In this document: positions 12,491-25,378 of the stretch, piece by piece | Position numbering within the stretch: position 1 is the first letter of the stretch | Layout of the letters: every line of letters begins with the position of its first letter | NCBI GenBank assembly: GCA_037953625.1 | Contig: CM075651.1 | Location: forward strand, 152,660,001 to 152,724,000 | Direction of reading: 5' to 3' | Source of the DNA: Crotalaria pallida | Taxonomy: Eukaryota > Streptophyta > Magnoliopsida > Fabales > Fabaceae | DNA length: 64,000 bases | Translations under genes and position numbers: made by a program | The notes under the pieces: model-generated | Databases searched by the model: none | Seen by the model: the letters and a program-made list of their open reading frames with translations, nothing else | What the model was told of the DNA's origin: nothing

Positions 12491-12780
12491 AACTAGGTCC
12501 AACTAAATTAACTTCTGTCACTTGGAGATCTTCCTGGATCATCCCTACCATCCAAATTAAATAATGAGACTAATCAAACATCACATGTAGCATGCACATA
12601 GCAAGGGACCTACACTTTCATATCCAATCCCTAACGCTAATTGAATCAAACTTAAGAGAATGTTTTCTCATGCGTAAAAATAAGTGATTTTTAGATTATT
12701 CCGTAAATGAGTGATTACATTTTTTTTATTGAATTGATGTAATGTTTGGTTAAAATTATATATATATATATATATATATA

Positions 12781-13156
12781 TGAGAAGGGATCCGTTTACA
12801 CCAAATTAAATTACATCAATTCTTACACAGCTCATAACTATTACACCAAGTCAAATTTAATAGAATGAACCATTGGATTGAAAGTTTTTATCTTGTAGAT
12901 CGTCTATGTCAAATTTTATAAAAATCAAAAATCATTTAGTACTTCAATTATATACGTCAAAATTAACGAAATATATGTCTTAAAAATATATGAAAATGGA
13001 GCTATTTGAATATATATTCAATGATGTTCAAATTTTCTCAAATTTGACACAAATGATCTAGATGACATATAGTTATTATTCAACGGATGAATTAGTGAAA
13101 TTCACATTATATAAAAGTTATGAATGATGTAAGAGTTGGTGTAAACAGATCACTCC
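12781..13156. mobile_element. Inverted-repeat MITE inserted in (TA)n
   Basis: The left end GAGAAGGGATCCGTTTACACCAA pairs with the right end TTGGTGTAAACAGATCACTCCT. It sits between (TA)n runs on both sides, which hides the target duplication. No coding content. Confidence 0.6.
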
Positions 13157-14477
13157 TATATATATATATAATTAACTTGAAAAGTAAATTATTAAATTAG
13201 ATTACAATTAAAACTTACTCGGTATATTATTTAAGTAATCAGAATTCTAATCAATGAAAGACTCTTACTAAAATATGTCAGATCTTATAAATTAAACATG
13301 CAATGATTTTTTTTTTAAAAAAAATAATAGTAAGTGATTTTGTTGAGAAATAATCTTAAATGAAGGATCTTTTGCTATATATAATCCTAAGATCTTCTGT
13401 ATTTAAACTATGCTTAAATTTCCTTATTGTAAAACATAAGTGTGTATTTCTATTAGGGATTTTGAAATCGCAAGAATTTAGTATTTTAAGTCATTATAAA
13501 ATAGTCAATATTATGAAAATGAGGAAGAAAATAGTGTTTAACTTTAGATTTCAAAATTCTTTGGATTTGAGAATCCTTTACCAAATACATAGGAATTTGT
13601 GGTAATAATATTAGCATATTTTAATTTGCTTTAATTTGCAAGTCACTTTTTTTTAAAGACATGCCATCCATTCTTCCATCTCTATACATACAAAAACAAA
13701 AATAAAAAATAAAAGTAATCTATTCTTCTTTCATGTTATCATCAACATGTGCTAGCTGCAAATCAATGTAACGAGGCTAATTTGTCACAAATATCAGTAG
13801 ACATAATGCAACCACAATAATGCTCAAATTAGATCTGAATTGATAGCAATAACATTTCACCCAAGTACCTGTCACTAGTTACAATGAGGTATAGAGAAGT
13901 TGAAAGACAAATAACAAGTAGAATATGGATAGAATAAGTAGGCAATAAGACTAATTTCAACTAACAAGATAGGGAGTTGAAGATATATGTGTACGAGGTA
14001 GAAGGAAATGGAGTAGAGAGATGAAGAGAAGGAACTAGAGAGAAAAAGAGTTCTTCCAAATTCTTCACACCAAAAATGCTTCGCTAATGTTACTTTTTAA
14101 CCACATTCTCTCACTCCAAACCTGGTGGCATTTAGTTGCATATTTTTTTCCCAAATTGCCCTTTTAGCTTCGTTACAATCAATCATCACCTATAATGTTT
14201 ATTATCTATGTATCCTATTAGATTAGATATCCTGGCATGTGAGGAGTGAAGGCTTACTGAATTGATTTGTGGTGCCACTTTGTAAAATGAAAAGAAGGCG
14301 TAAAGGTGTTGGCAATGTTACTTTTTAAGCATATTTAGTAGTTTTCTTGTTCTATATACTAATCATAGTGCAATAAGATGCTTCATGCTTCATGCGTTGT
14401 TTGGTATTCAATGGCACTGATATTTGTACAAATAACTTAGACAACTTTAATTAATTTTTGTAACGCTAATAAGCAAA
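13157..14477. other. Intergenic, no supported gene
   Basis: AT-rich, with no domain-bearing reading frame. The stretch 14060-14330 contains phrases (for example AATGTTACTTTTTAA) that recur, altered, around 15150-15200, suggesting old local duplication. Confidence 0.4.
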
Positions 14478-14642
14478 GAGAAAATAGATGATGCACCGAC
14501 AGTTTAAATGTTTTTTACATCATCATTACATCATCCATCATTCATGTGTTTATGGCCGTTGACTTTCAAATAAAAGTAATACAAATGAATGGTGAATAAT
14601 GGACTGATAATGTAAAAAACGTTACACCGTCAATGCAATCTC
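14478..14642. mobile_element. MULE-type MITE (family A), 165 bp
   Basis: Begins GAGAAAATAGATGATGCACC and ends GTCAATGCAATCTC, with inverted arms. A perfect 9-bp target duplication ATAAGCAAA flanks it (14469-14477 and 14643-14651). Same family as 22143-22315 and 27340-27510. Confidence 0.85.
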
Positions 14643-16129
14643 ATAAGCAAATTTACAAAGTATTGAAGCATTGAAGTGTAAGGACAGCTACACCAAAACA
14701 AGATTGTTAAGTTCAAAATACCCTAGACCAATTAATAATGTTGAATGCAGTGTATCAAGTTGTAGGTTGAGAATCCTCTGTCTCCAAATTTCGTGTCTTT
14801 TGTATGGTGAGAACATGGTGATCCTTGACAAGTTGTAATGTTGAAAGATTCTTTCCATGTTTTGTGATTTTAATGATAAATGTGATTTGATCTTGTCTAA
14901 TACGGAATCATGTTGAGGAAAAAGATACTCCTAGTTACAAAAGAATTCTCACTAATTTTCACTCTCTTCCTCCGAAGCATTTGAGCTGGCTTCCCATTTA
15001 TATTCTGCCTCCCTTTGTTGCTTCTTAACTTCACCGACCTGGTACTAATGTGATACCTTTACTCCATAAAACATTTTCCTGAAAGAGTCCATAACTCCAT
15101 ATCTCACTTCAAATAACCGAAGGTTTCATGACCTTTTGTGGTGGCACCTTATTAAATTAAAATAAGGCGTGAAGGTTTTGCTAGTATTACTGTTTGGTAA
15201 CTTATTTTAGTAAGCGATATAATTGAATTATGGGAATTAATTATATACTAAAGCTAAGATAAGCAACATCAAAGTAGAGATCAGCAAGACGAGAAGACAC
15301 TTAGTGGATTCATGCTATTTCGATATAGGGCGATATATAGGTTTCGGATGAAGGAAAGAGCACAACAATGTGTTCATAATCCTCGTGATAGATCGGAGAT
15401 AGAGACGATTTGACACTAAAATCGCTCTGAGATCTAGGATGCTCTCTAATTACCCAATCACTTATTATCTAGTCCGCTTTTGAATAATCCTGCTCACTTA
15501 CTAGCTCACTCATCGATAAGTTCGGTCTCATGAACTATCATATAAGTGTTAGAGTGTATTTACATCTTTTTCTGAGAGAATAGTGTTTGTTTCATGAACA
15601 GATGTATGTACATGTTAGTTTTGGATATACATATAACATTAGTGTTCCGCAAAACTTGGTGACCAATTCTTGCTTTATGACAATTTTGACCTTAAAAGAC
15701 ACTATAAAAGGGGCACTTGTCTCTCACAAATGGACCAGTATTAAATGTTTCGAGAGATATACACCAAATATAATCCTTTGATCTAAATTATAAGAAAAAA
15801 AAATCTTAAATTTTTTTTTTATGAATTTAAAAATTTGATTTTTTTTAACAATTAAATTTTTTATGAATTTTAAAAAAATATTTTTGTTTTTTATATAATT
15901 AAAACCAAAAGAAGTAATAAAGTTTTCTCAAATAATCAAATAGAAATAGAAAAAAGAGATAAACACAAAATTATATATTTTTTTTAATAATTTTTTGTGT
16001 CTATCTCACATATCCATTTGAAAATCACTTGATTATTTGCAATAAGAATAAGAGTTTTCATATAGGCTGGTTTCTTTTTTATATTGTGCCTCCCCTTGTT
16101 GATTCTTCACTTCACCTATGTGGTACTAA
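14643..16129. other. Intergenic with a diverged local duplication
   Basis: No gene supported. The phrase at about 14999-15050 (TGCCTCCCTTTGTTG, then ACCTGGTACTAATG) recurs in altered form at about 16087-16129 (TGCCTCCCCTTGTTG, then ATGTGGTACTAAGG), pointing to a roughly 1.1-kb offset duplication. Confidence 0.4.
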
Positions 16130-16355
16130 GGCTATGTTTGGATGGGAGGGAGTGAAGGGGAGGGAAAGGGATAGAAAGGAAAAAAATGTTGTTTCCATTG
16201 TTTGAAAGTGTTAACTTAATGAAATGGAATGAAACTTTTCCATTCAACACACCTATAATCTTTACACCCCAAATTGGTGGGTAGCCAAGGGGAAGGAAAC
16301 GAATGGAAACCATTCCCTTTCCATTCCACCCAATTAAAAATTCCCAAACATACCC
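16130..16355. mobile_element. PIF/Harbinger-like MITE, 226 bp
   Basis: The ends GGCTATGTTTGG and CCAAACATACCC are imperfect inverted repeats, flanked by TAA (16127-16129 and 16356-16358), the trinucleotide duplication typical of PIF/Harbinger. The interior is G-rich and then C-rich in mirrored fashion (GGGAGGGAAAGGG, CCATTCCCTTTCC). Confidence 0.6.
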
Positions 16356-16647
16356 TAAGTGTAGTACTTTCACATAACACACCACGCTGAACTTTGTATG
16401 CGCAACACCGTTCTCAAATGATTAGGAATGACTAACATTTAAATTATCTTTCTAATGACTTAACTTCCATTATAATGAGCAGCATCATGGTATGATTCAT
16501 ATGGTTGATTTCGCTTGTTTTGAAAAATTTTTCTTGTAATTATCAAGCTAATCTTCCTACTTGTTTTTGATATTGAATAATGATATCAGGGTTAAGTAAT
16601 TTGATTTCTTGGAAACATTTGAGTTCATAAGTTCAAGCCCACATAAA

Positions 16648-16771
16648 AGATCACGGTTGCACATCACATCTAGCGTGACATTAGTTAGTGTTTTTCACCG
16701 TTTCATTCGATTACATGACCTACTAGCACTGTTGCACATCACGCCTTGCGTGACATTAGTTAGTGTTTTTA
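16648..16771. repeat. Two-copy direct repeat
   Basis: A unit beginning GTTGCACATCAC and ending GTGACATTAGTTAGTGTTTTT occurs twice (about 16648-16696 and 16731-16771), separated by about 35 bp. Function unknown. Confidence 0.7.
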
Positions 16772-17538
16772 CAATTGTTCAAAAACTCATTTATTAAAAA
16801 TTGGACAGTTGAGTACACAAGGGCCACTTATAAGTTGGATTACCCCACAAGTAGAGAGGTTGTTTCCCTAATTTGATTAGCTAAAAAAACAACCTCCTCA
16901 ATACCTTACCATTGCATGAAAACCCACTCTCTTAATCATACAAAATAATTAAAAAAATCACATCACTACAAAACCATACACTAGAATCTAAATGATGCTG
17001 GCCTATCTCTTACGCATCAAAGTGAATGCCCAGAAGTACCCGTTACATTGCTGCTACCTTCAAAGCTAGCATCTTGCAAACATAAAAAACTCAAATAATA
17101 ATAATAATAATAATAGAGTAATATGTCAGATTAGTCCCTGACTTTATCGAAATATCAATTTATAATAATAATAATAATAATAATAATAAAGCAATTTCTT
17201 TTCAAGATTCCAAGGTTGTAATCTGTATCATGTACCAGTACAACTCAAAATGATGAGTGAATTTTATTTGGGACCCAATCATTAAGATAAAACTTGTCAT
17301 TTTCATATAAGGATCACAGCAATGGGCAATATTTTTAAGCAAATAAAGTTGCTGGACTTGTATCATACTACAAATTGACACTATCAAAAACTTATACAAC
17401 AGTACAAGACCAAGTAACCTGTTTACTGAACATAAGAACACACTAACCGCAACTAAAATTCAGGAAAATGTATTCCACAATGAACGAACTTCACACCTTG
17501 CATCTATGACCAAAACTAAAATATTGGTCAACCAAGGA
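16772..17538. other. Intergenic and 3' flank of ARL8-like gene
   Basis: Contains two (AAT)n tracts (about 17095-17115 and 17163-17190). The part nearest 17539 is the expected 3' UTR of the minus-strand GTPase gene. No other gene seen. Confidence 0.4.
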
Positions 17539-19566
17539 TCATTTTGCAGTTTTCGAATGTTTGATAAGCCAGTCAATGACCACATCTATGTTTACAGAAT
17601 CCTTGCACGAAATCATATAGCAGCAGACCTCTCTGTCTTTGATTGACTCGAGTTCCCTTAAATCATCCGAGGTAAAAAAAAAATCAAAGGTTTAATCGGT
17701 TAAACTAGTAATCAAGACAAATTTCAATAAAAAATAAATATATAATACTGATTTCTGAATCACTGTATTATATGCTCTGAACTTACAGCTGATCCACCAA
17801 TGATTGTTTCGAAAGAGCTTCTGACTTGTCAATTTTATTTCCAAGAACAAGCAAAGGAATTCCACCCAAAGAAGGTTTCGTCAAAAGCTCATGTAACTCG
17901 GTTCGTGATATTGGAACACTGTCTCTATCAGCAGCATCTACAACATACCTGTCTTTGCATACATCAATGAAATGAAACAAAACTGTTAAAGGATGGAGAG
18001 GAGTTCTCTCAAATACTTGGAAGGGCTATAATAGTTAATACACACTGCAAGAAGAATGCAACCTTCCTTTTTATCAACAGAAACACGGATTAAGTTTTTA
18101 GTTCTTCATGTCTGAAACATTAACACTTAAACAGGAAAGAAGACGACCATTTACAAAATGACGTATGAGGTTAGTACTCTGAATTACAGGTTGTAAGAGA
18201 CCTCATAAATGCAAATTAAGACCACCCCTATGCCTTTCATTATGGGTCACGCTTAAAGGCTGATTGTTGCTTCATATATAGTATTATTAGGGCCTCTCGA
18301 TAGAGTGGTCAGGAATTCAGTTCTTACTGGCCCCATCTCATATCAAATTATGCTTCAGCACTTGTGGTGATGGATACACTTTGTCCATGCTTAAAGCCTG
18401 AAGACTATTATTAGGATGAGTGTGCATTAGAGATGTAAGTGCAAACCATTTTCATGTCTTCTCTTGATAGCTTAAACTCTTAGAATAGTTGGATCTTATA
18501 ATAGGTGATCAATATAAGCGTAAGCTTCAGTTTTACTTTTATGCTGAAAATATCTTGCGGAAAGCAAAGCATATAATTTGCATTGTTGATTCTCTTAGGA
18601 TATTGTATAATGCAGATGTTTATGTATTATACATGAATAAGTGCAGAATCTCCTGTTTCTAAAGAAAAGTGTAAAAGAGCCGTTATTCAGTGTTACCTAA
18701 AGCCATAACTTCTAACGTCAGGCGACATGTCATCCAAAACAAAAAGTAAAAGCCATTGGAGTAAGTAAAAAACTAAAAATACAGAACATATTCATGATTA
18801 ATGTATGTATTATATGCCTATACTCAAGTACTATGTAATGCATGAATATGTATATCAGTAAGAGAGGAAATGAAGAGAGACAATACACTATGGCAGAGAC
18901 ACCACGACAGTAACGCTCCCACATTGTTCGGAACCTCCTCTGTCCACCAAGATCCCAAAGCTTAATGGTGACATTTCCCTTGGTCACTTTTCGCATGTTG
19001 AACCCAACCTGAAGTTCAATAGCAAGAATAAGGTTACGATAACAAACAAATGCTTACAATGTTCTTCAAATAAGTAAATCAAAATTTAATCGAAAAAGAA
19101 AAGATACTAACAGTTGGAATCATGTCTTCACTGTAGCCTCCTGTCTGGTAAAATAAATAAATTGAAAAAAAAATCAAAAAAATGTTCATTATTTAATGAA
19201 ATAAGTAAGAGTATTGAATTGCAATGCGTTATGTATGTTAATAGAACTCACAGCAATAGAATTGACAAGAGAGGTTTTCCCTGCATTCTGAAGACCAACA
19301 AGGGAAAGCTCCATCTCCTGTTTAAAAAACAAGCTGACACAGAACCACAACACATAATAATAGTCACACATACAAATCAGAATGAATTTAAGGGGCTTAT
19401 CCTAATTCCTATGGTATTCAACTATATAAAAAAAAAAAATATCATATTATGACATAAAAATAATAACTTTAACTTCTTCTCTATCTGAATTAATAGTAAA
19501 GAGTAATAAATGAAAAGAGGTAGGTTACCTGCGAAGCCAGTTGAGAAGGGAATCCCAGAGACCCAT
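17539..19566 (-). CDS. ARL8-type ADP-ribosylation-factor-like GTPase (six exons)
   Basis: Six coding exons, listed 5' to 3' on the minus strand: 19566-19529, 19333-19252, 19144-19112, 19008-18887, 17948-17787 and 17656-17539. All junctions are GT-AG and phases agree, giving exactly 184 residues, the usual ARL8 length. Visible GTPase motifs are the P-loop GLQNAGKTS (26-34), the switch I threonine in MIPTVGFN (48-55), WDLGGQ (69-74) and NKID (129-132). The N-terminus MGLWDSLLNWLR is the amphipathic helix typical of ARL8. ARL8 proteins act on late endosome/lysosome membranes in animals and on vacuolar membranes in plants, where they are also known as host factors for tobamovirus replication. Substitutions such as NSIATGGY and LELESIK look like normal divergence. 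No damage seen; the third exon is only 33 bp. Confidence 0.94.
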
Positions 19567-20140
19567 TAGGAGAGGAGATAGAAATAGAAAGGAGGAAGAG
19601 GAAGAGGAAAAGAGAAACTTGGCCGACCAGGGAACGATAATGGAATGAATTTTGTGATGTCTTATGAAAGGATTTTGGAATCTAAAACCTCAAATGCAGC
19701 AGATGCGACATTATACTTGTCGTGTCTCGCTCCCTTTTTCCACTACCCCCACCGCCACATGTCTTGTGATAACCGCTATCTCTTCTACCTCACCCTGCTT
19801 GTCTTCTTTGTGCTCGAATATTTTTTTACTATTTTTTATTTTAATTTTAATTTTTAACCTTATTGAAAAAGGCTGAAATTATTATTTTTTTTAATATTAA
19901 CTTATTCATTTATGTATTTTTTTAAAAATATTGCACAAAATCAATTGTTAACTCTTTAATGGGAAAAAAGAAAAAAATAAAAAGAGGTCATACAATCGTG
20001 AAGATAAGATAAAATTGTTGAGACAAGTGAGTCCATTCCACGTGACAATGAACTAAATTTTAAGATTTGGGGCTGGAAGTCTCAAATTTGATATCCCTTC
20101 TCTTATTTCTTCTCAAATTTCAATCACATATTATACCTAT
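19567..20140. other. Promoter side of ARL8-like gene
   Basis: The region divergent from the GTPase start holds a purine-rich leader (on the plus strand GGAGGAAGAGGAAGAGG at about 19591-19609), which would be a pyrimidine-rich 5' UTR of the minus-strand gene. No TATA box was confidently placed. Confidence 0.4.
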
Positions 20141-20368
20141 TCCCTCCCTCTTACAAGGATGATTATAAATTGGAAAAGTGAAAAATTAAGAAAACATGCA
20201 TTTAATGCTTTGTTTAACACATTAACCAATTATCAAACACCTAATTTACATTGATCAACCAATCACAACTCAAAATTTATAATTTTCAAGTTTTTCATTG
20301 ATTACTTTAACTTTAGTTTGGGACAAAATTTGTTGCCCTTTTTTACCATTCTTGTGGGAAGAAGGGAG
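20141..20368. mobile_element. Stowaway-like MITE
   Basis: The left end TCCCTCCCTCTTACAAGG and right end CTTGTGGGAAGAAGGGAG are imperfect inverted repeats, with TA following the right end. Interior contains TTAACACATTAACCAATTA. Moderately diverged. Confidence 0.5.
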
Positions 20369-20407
20369 TACAATTTTCAAACATTTTCATTTATTATTGA
20401 GACCATT

Positions 20408-20520
20408 GTTTTTTTGGTCTGTACCTTTTGGCCAGTACTACAAGTGTTTCCAACAACACCTTTAATACTAGGGAACCATCGAGGCTAATCCTGAACGAGG
20501 TCAAGTTACTATGTCTCTCC
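20408..20520 (-). mobile_element. Antisense SINE fragment
   Basis: The T-run followed by GGTCTGTACC and then TAATACTAGGGAACCATCGAGGCTAATCC parallels the antisense SINE at 40176-40354 (TAATACCAGGGAGTTCTTGAGACTAATCC). It appears truncated at the 5' end of the SINE. No target duplication was identified. Confidence 0.5.
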
Positions 20521-21292
20521 CAGCGGAGTGTATTGAGACTTTATTTTATGACACTTTTCTTTACACTTTTATATATATTTTATCCATACTTAAATATAAG
20601 ATCTTTTTGACATTTTTATTTTGCCCTTATTTATAAAATCATATACCGATTTTCAATGACAATCAATTACTTCTTTTCATAAATACTCTTATTTAACTTG
20701 TTGCTACTTTTTAGATTTTCAATACCATTAACAAGAGTATTTCTATAAATACATGTACCAATTATTTACATTTCCAGTATTATTAACTAGATTAACTAAC
20801 TTTCTTAATTGACGTAAAATCTACAAAAATGATCTTATATATAGGGGCAAAATGAATATATTTTTTTTAAAGAGTATAAATACCCCTTAAACTATTTGTT
20901 TTTTGCAAATAGTCATCACAAACTATTTTTCTTACACAATTACTCCTTAAACTTCAACATTTCATAAAATTAATACTTCTCTTAATTTAAAATTGAGATT
21001 TAACTATAAAAACACCTTACCAATCAATTTGTTGTAATCTTAAGTCTCAACCATAGGATATTTATAATTAATTTTTTAAATTTTAATAATATTCATTTAT
21101 CCTTATTCTAAAATATCTTCTCTACAATAAAAAAGAAACAACATTCTCTTCTCAATTTGTGTCGCATTGGTTTTTACACACCACTATAATTTCTCAATTT
21201 TTAAAAAGAAGGTTAAATAAATACTATTAAAATTTAAAAAATAAATAAATTATAAACATTCAATGGTTGAAATTACGACAAATCAAATAGTA

Positions 21293-21363
21293 TCCCTCCT
21301 ATCCTTATTATAAGTCTTATTTCTCTCACATAAAAAGGGGCTTATAATAAGGACCGAAGGAAG
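21293..21363. mobile_element. Internally deleted Stowaway, about 71 bp
   Basis: Ends CCTCCTATCCTTATTATAAG and CTTATAATAAGGACCGAAGG form a short hairpin with almost no interior, as expected from internal deletion of a Stowaway copy. Confidence 0.55.
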
Positions 21364-21617
21364 TAATGTGTTTTTACCATTAAAATTTAACTTTGAGTTA
21401 ACGAAAATATTGATTTTGTCAAATATTAAAGTTTAAGGAGTAATTGTATAGATAAAATACTTTCCGGTGACTATTTAAAAAATACAAATAATTCAAGGGA
21501 TGTTTATATTTTTTTTAGGGTGAGAGTAATAATTTCTCACAAAAAATAGTACTATAAAAATCACTTTTGAAAAGGGAAGTAAAAACCACGTGCAATGATG
21601 AATTAATAAACACAATA

Positions 21618-21895
21618 CTTCCTCCGGTCCTATTTATAAGTTACATTCTAGAATGATTCTTTGGTCTTATTTATAAGTCACTTTATATTTTTAGGAGACA
21701 TTTATTGTTATTTTCTTTTATTTGCCCTTTGCCCATTAATGTGAAGTACCGTAATACATTGTAAAATTCCCAATGCAAGTTAAGAGGATAAGATTGTAAT
21801 GTTGAAGTATTTTTTTAAAGTTTCAAGAAACCTAACTATCCTCATTGGTCTGTGTAATATGATTAAGTATGTCCTATAAATAGGACAAGAGGGAG
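21618..21895. mobile_element. Stowaway-type MITE
   Basis: CTTCCTCCGGTCCTATTTATAAG at the left is mirrored by TCCTATAAATAGGACAAGAGGGAG at the right, with TA flanks. Same subfamily as 32841-33099 and 34178-34329 (shared TTATTTGCCCTTTG, then CATTAATGTGAA). Confidence 0.75.
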
Positions 21896-22142
21896 TATTT
21901 TTTCTAGAGTTGTTATGAACAATCTATCTTATGTCTAGATTCATTTTGAATGACGTGAGACAAATCGTAAATTGGGGTGTTCAGACGTGGTTTAATTCGT
22001 TACCAACTCATCATTTTTGTTTATTCAGAATTCAATTCTTAAACAATAATTAATGTAGACTTACATAATTTTTTATTTTGAAATGTAAGACTTACATAAT
22101 TAAACAGGGCTAACTTAACATATTTACATGCAAATAGACAAA

Positions 22143-22315
22143 GAGAAAATGAATAATATACCAACAGTATAAAGTTTTTTACACCATCTGTGAATCATCT
22201 ACCATTCATCCATATATGATTGTTGACTTTTAGATTAAAATAATACAAATGAATAGTGGATGATGGACTGATGATGTAAAAAATTTTACACGGTCAATGC
22301 ATACCTATTAATCTC
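22143..22315. mobile_element. MULE-type MITE (family A), 173 bp
   Basis: Begins GAGAAAATGAATAATATACC and ends GGTCAATGCATACC then ATTAATCTC. A perfect 9-bp target duplication ATAGACAAA flanks it (22134-22142 and 22316-22324). Confidence 0.85.
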
Positions 22316-22393
22316 ATAGACAAATATACTTATTGTGACAATAAAGTCATGTTGTGTTATGCGCTCGTGTTTGAATTGAAATCACGTTAGATA

Positions 22394-22678
22394 CTCTTCC
22401 CGGTTCGAATTACTATAGACAACAAAAAAACATACTTCTCTTGATTTAAAATATAAGCAAAATTAACTAATTTTATTAAATTTTATTTCATTCCCATTGT
22501 CAATTTCCTAAAACATCTCTAGAAAATTGTAATCTTAATTAATTTTTGTTCCATTTCCAATATTACTTTCCTAAAATACCTCTATTTTTTATAAATTTGA
22601 AAAAATTAAATACAATCAACTAACTTCTTTAATAAGCTTAAAAATTGTTGAATTTGCTTATAATTCAAGTCGGAGGAA
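22394..22678. mobile_element. Stowaway-like MITE
   Basis: Starts CTTCCCGGTTCGAATTAC and ends GCTTATAATTCAAGTCGGAG. The interior is nearly identical in order to the copy at 4140-4413. The GGTTCGAAT string resembles a B box by chance; this is a MITE terminus, not a SINE. Confidence 0.6.
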
Positions 22679-22979
22679 ATATGAAGCAACCGTAAGTAGT
22701 TTCTTTTTTTTATAATTAATTCCAGAAAAATCCAATATACTTCCAAATATGCACTAAGTTAAGTATACTATTTATGACAATTTTGTTTTTCTCTCTCACA
22801 ATCTCAATCACATCTTTGTCATCTTTATTTTTGGACCACTAGTATTTTATTCCGTACACGGTTAGCAACTTTAGTTAGCGTGGGAAAATTAAGGGTGGAA
22901 ATTGATTTTTATAAAGTATTTTGAAAAAAAGTTAACCCATAGACGATTTGGTTGGGTTTAACTATTTTTAAATAAATAT

Positions 22980-23109
22980 CGGGTTGTATGTACTTGTCAC
23001 TCACTCTTTTCCCCTTCCTCGGAACCAAAGTTTTGGAGCAACCAACCCACCTAACCCATCTCCTTCACATGCCGCCGTCGATTTCTGTGGCCGCCGCGGT
23101 GTTTCTCAG
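22980..23109 (+). other. Probable 5' UTR exon of carrier gene
   Basis: A pyrimidine-rich, then GC-richer stretch ends CTCAG|GTACAA, a good donor at 23110. It can join the acceptor TATCAG at 23705-23710, just 2 bases before the carrier ATG. Leaders interrupted by an intron are common in plants. This is inferred from splice signals alone. Confidence 0.45.
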
Positions 23110-23712
23110 GTACAATCTTGTTCTTCCTATCTCCACTCCCCTTCTCTCTCATTCTCCATATCTGCTGCTATCTTATCTCTATTTTCTTCCTCAATCTCAA
23201 CATTCACACGCCCTCTGCTAGATTTATTAACATTCAGACCCACGACACCCGAACCAAATTAAAATTGATTCATCTTGGTTTTATTAGTTTGGTAGGTTAG
23301 CTCCAATTAATTTTACATCCTAATTAGTTTAAGATAAAATGCTTGAATTAAGCCTCTTAATGATTGAACTTATCTCTGTATATGTGTTGCATCTTGTGCT
23401 TCAAACTAGTCCTTGAGTCCAGTTAAGATGCGGACATTCATTCATCAAGTAATTCGAACGATCTAATGCGCATTCGGGAGCTTCGAAGTAATAATAAAGA
23501 AAAATTAGGGGAATGCTAATTAGTATTTAAGGGCATTGGTTAAGAAATGAAAATGAAATTTTGTAGGAGGAAGTGGTGTAGTATTTTAATGCTCCCTTCC
23601 TTCCTTCCTTGTTATAGGTCGCATTATAGGCAAAATTGAAGTTGTGACTTTCCATGGAAGGGTGTACTTAAATTATTTTACTTACACTGCCAAGTATTAT
23701 TATGTATCAGGG

Positions 23713-25332
23713 ATGAAAAATGAAGGTGGTGCTGCACAAGATAACCCCAACTCGCAACAAAAGAAACTAATCCCACCTTACATGAAGGCAATCTCTGGCT
23801 CCTTTGGAGGGATTGTGGAGGCTACTTGCCTGCAGCCCATTGATGTGATCAAGACCAGATTGCAGCTTGATAGGTCCGGGAACTACAAGGGGATACTTCA
23901 CTGCGGCACCACGATTTCACGAACCGAAGGGGTGCGGGCTTTGTGGAAGGGATTAACACCTTTCGCCACGCATTTGACCTTGAAGTATGCACTCCGAATG
24001 GGTTCGAATGCGGTGCTTCAGTCGGCGTTTAAGGACCCTGAGACTGGAAAGGTCAGCAGTCATGGGCGATTCCTTTCTGGGTTTGGCGCTGGGGTGCTTG
24101 AGGCTCTTGTTATTGTCACTCCTTTTGAGGTTTGTGCTTATGTTTTCTTTGATATGTAGTTTCATCATCACTAATCATACTAATGCATATTGGATTCTTA
24201 TTAAGTTGCATATAACCTTAACAATTAAGCAATATGGCAAATGAGGATAATGCATAGATACCTCGTAAGAATGTTTCTTGGTTCAATTTGGTACCATTCT
24301 TTGCGATCACCAGTTTTGGATTAGACCAAGTACTTGTAGTGAATTTCTTTTTAGATTGTCAGAAATTGAGGAAAGAATAGTCTATTGAGATATATTTTGA
24401 TTGGCATATAATTCATTACTTCGTCCTACACATTCACCTTTTTCAATTTGTTATCAAGTTCAAATTAACCCTGATAGGTGGAAATTTACATCCTGCTCAT
24501 TACCGTTCATACCTAAATTATGCTGCTGCCTGCTAATGTTAGGTTGACCAGACAATTTGTGATCTTCGCTTCTATCCTAATTATTTAAACCAACAATGTT
24601 CATTTAAAAGTATTGGCTCCGATATTTCCTTAACTTTAACAATGCTTAATTAATTATATTTATGCTCTGATTGAAGTCTTAGTTGCATTGGTTGAACATT
24701 GTCACTGTTGTCCTGTTCAGCTAATTTAACTCCAACATAGTATCTTCTTGACTTCCTTTAGGCAATTTCATTAAGGATTCTTTTAATACTGAATTATTCT
24801 TTATAAATAAAACTAATAACTAACCAGATAGTGAGGTGCTTATTATCTTCTTGTGATATTGATATGTAACGGACAACACCAACTGGGATAAGGCTTGGTT
24901 GTTTGCATGTTGCTGTTGTTGTTAGACTGTTTACTCTGAGGCTTAGATTTGTGTCTTGTAAGTCTTAGTTTTTCAGAATTTCTTTGCTTGAAAATAGTAT
25001 GAAGTCCATATTCCATACCCTTCTTGATGATCTCTCTACAGATTTTCAAGGAATAAACTTTCGTAAATACAAGTTTAGCTATCTTTTATCGAAAAGAAAT
25101 TAATGTTTAGCTGATCATGTTATTCCTGTGGAGGTGTATGGGATTGGGGAAGTTCTAGGACCATAATGAATATACAGATTTTATGTTACACGTCATTTGA
25201 TGAAATTTCTACTCCAAGCTGCATGAAGATAGCAACTAGGTTAAGATTTCTCATTCCAATGGTAAGCCAAATATACTATTCTATGCTGTCTAAAGCCCAA
25301 TGTGTGCCTATCTTTTATATCAGCGAACGGCA

Positions 25333-25378
<46 letters not shown>

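Noticed and set aside
17092..17190. Repeated AAT tracts as a CRISPR-like array
   Set aside because: Simple microsatellites in a plant genome; no unique spacers.
22394..22440. SINE B box (GGTTCGAAT)
   Set aside because: The context is a Stowaway-like terminus shared with 4140 and 63547; no A box or tail.
23644..23712. Upstream in-frame ATG of the carrier gene as the true start
   Set aside because: It lies before a good splice acceptor (23705-23710), adds residues unlike the family, and is probably intronic.
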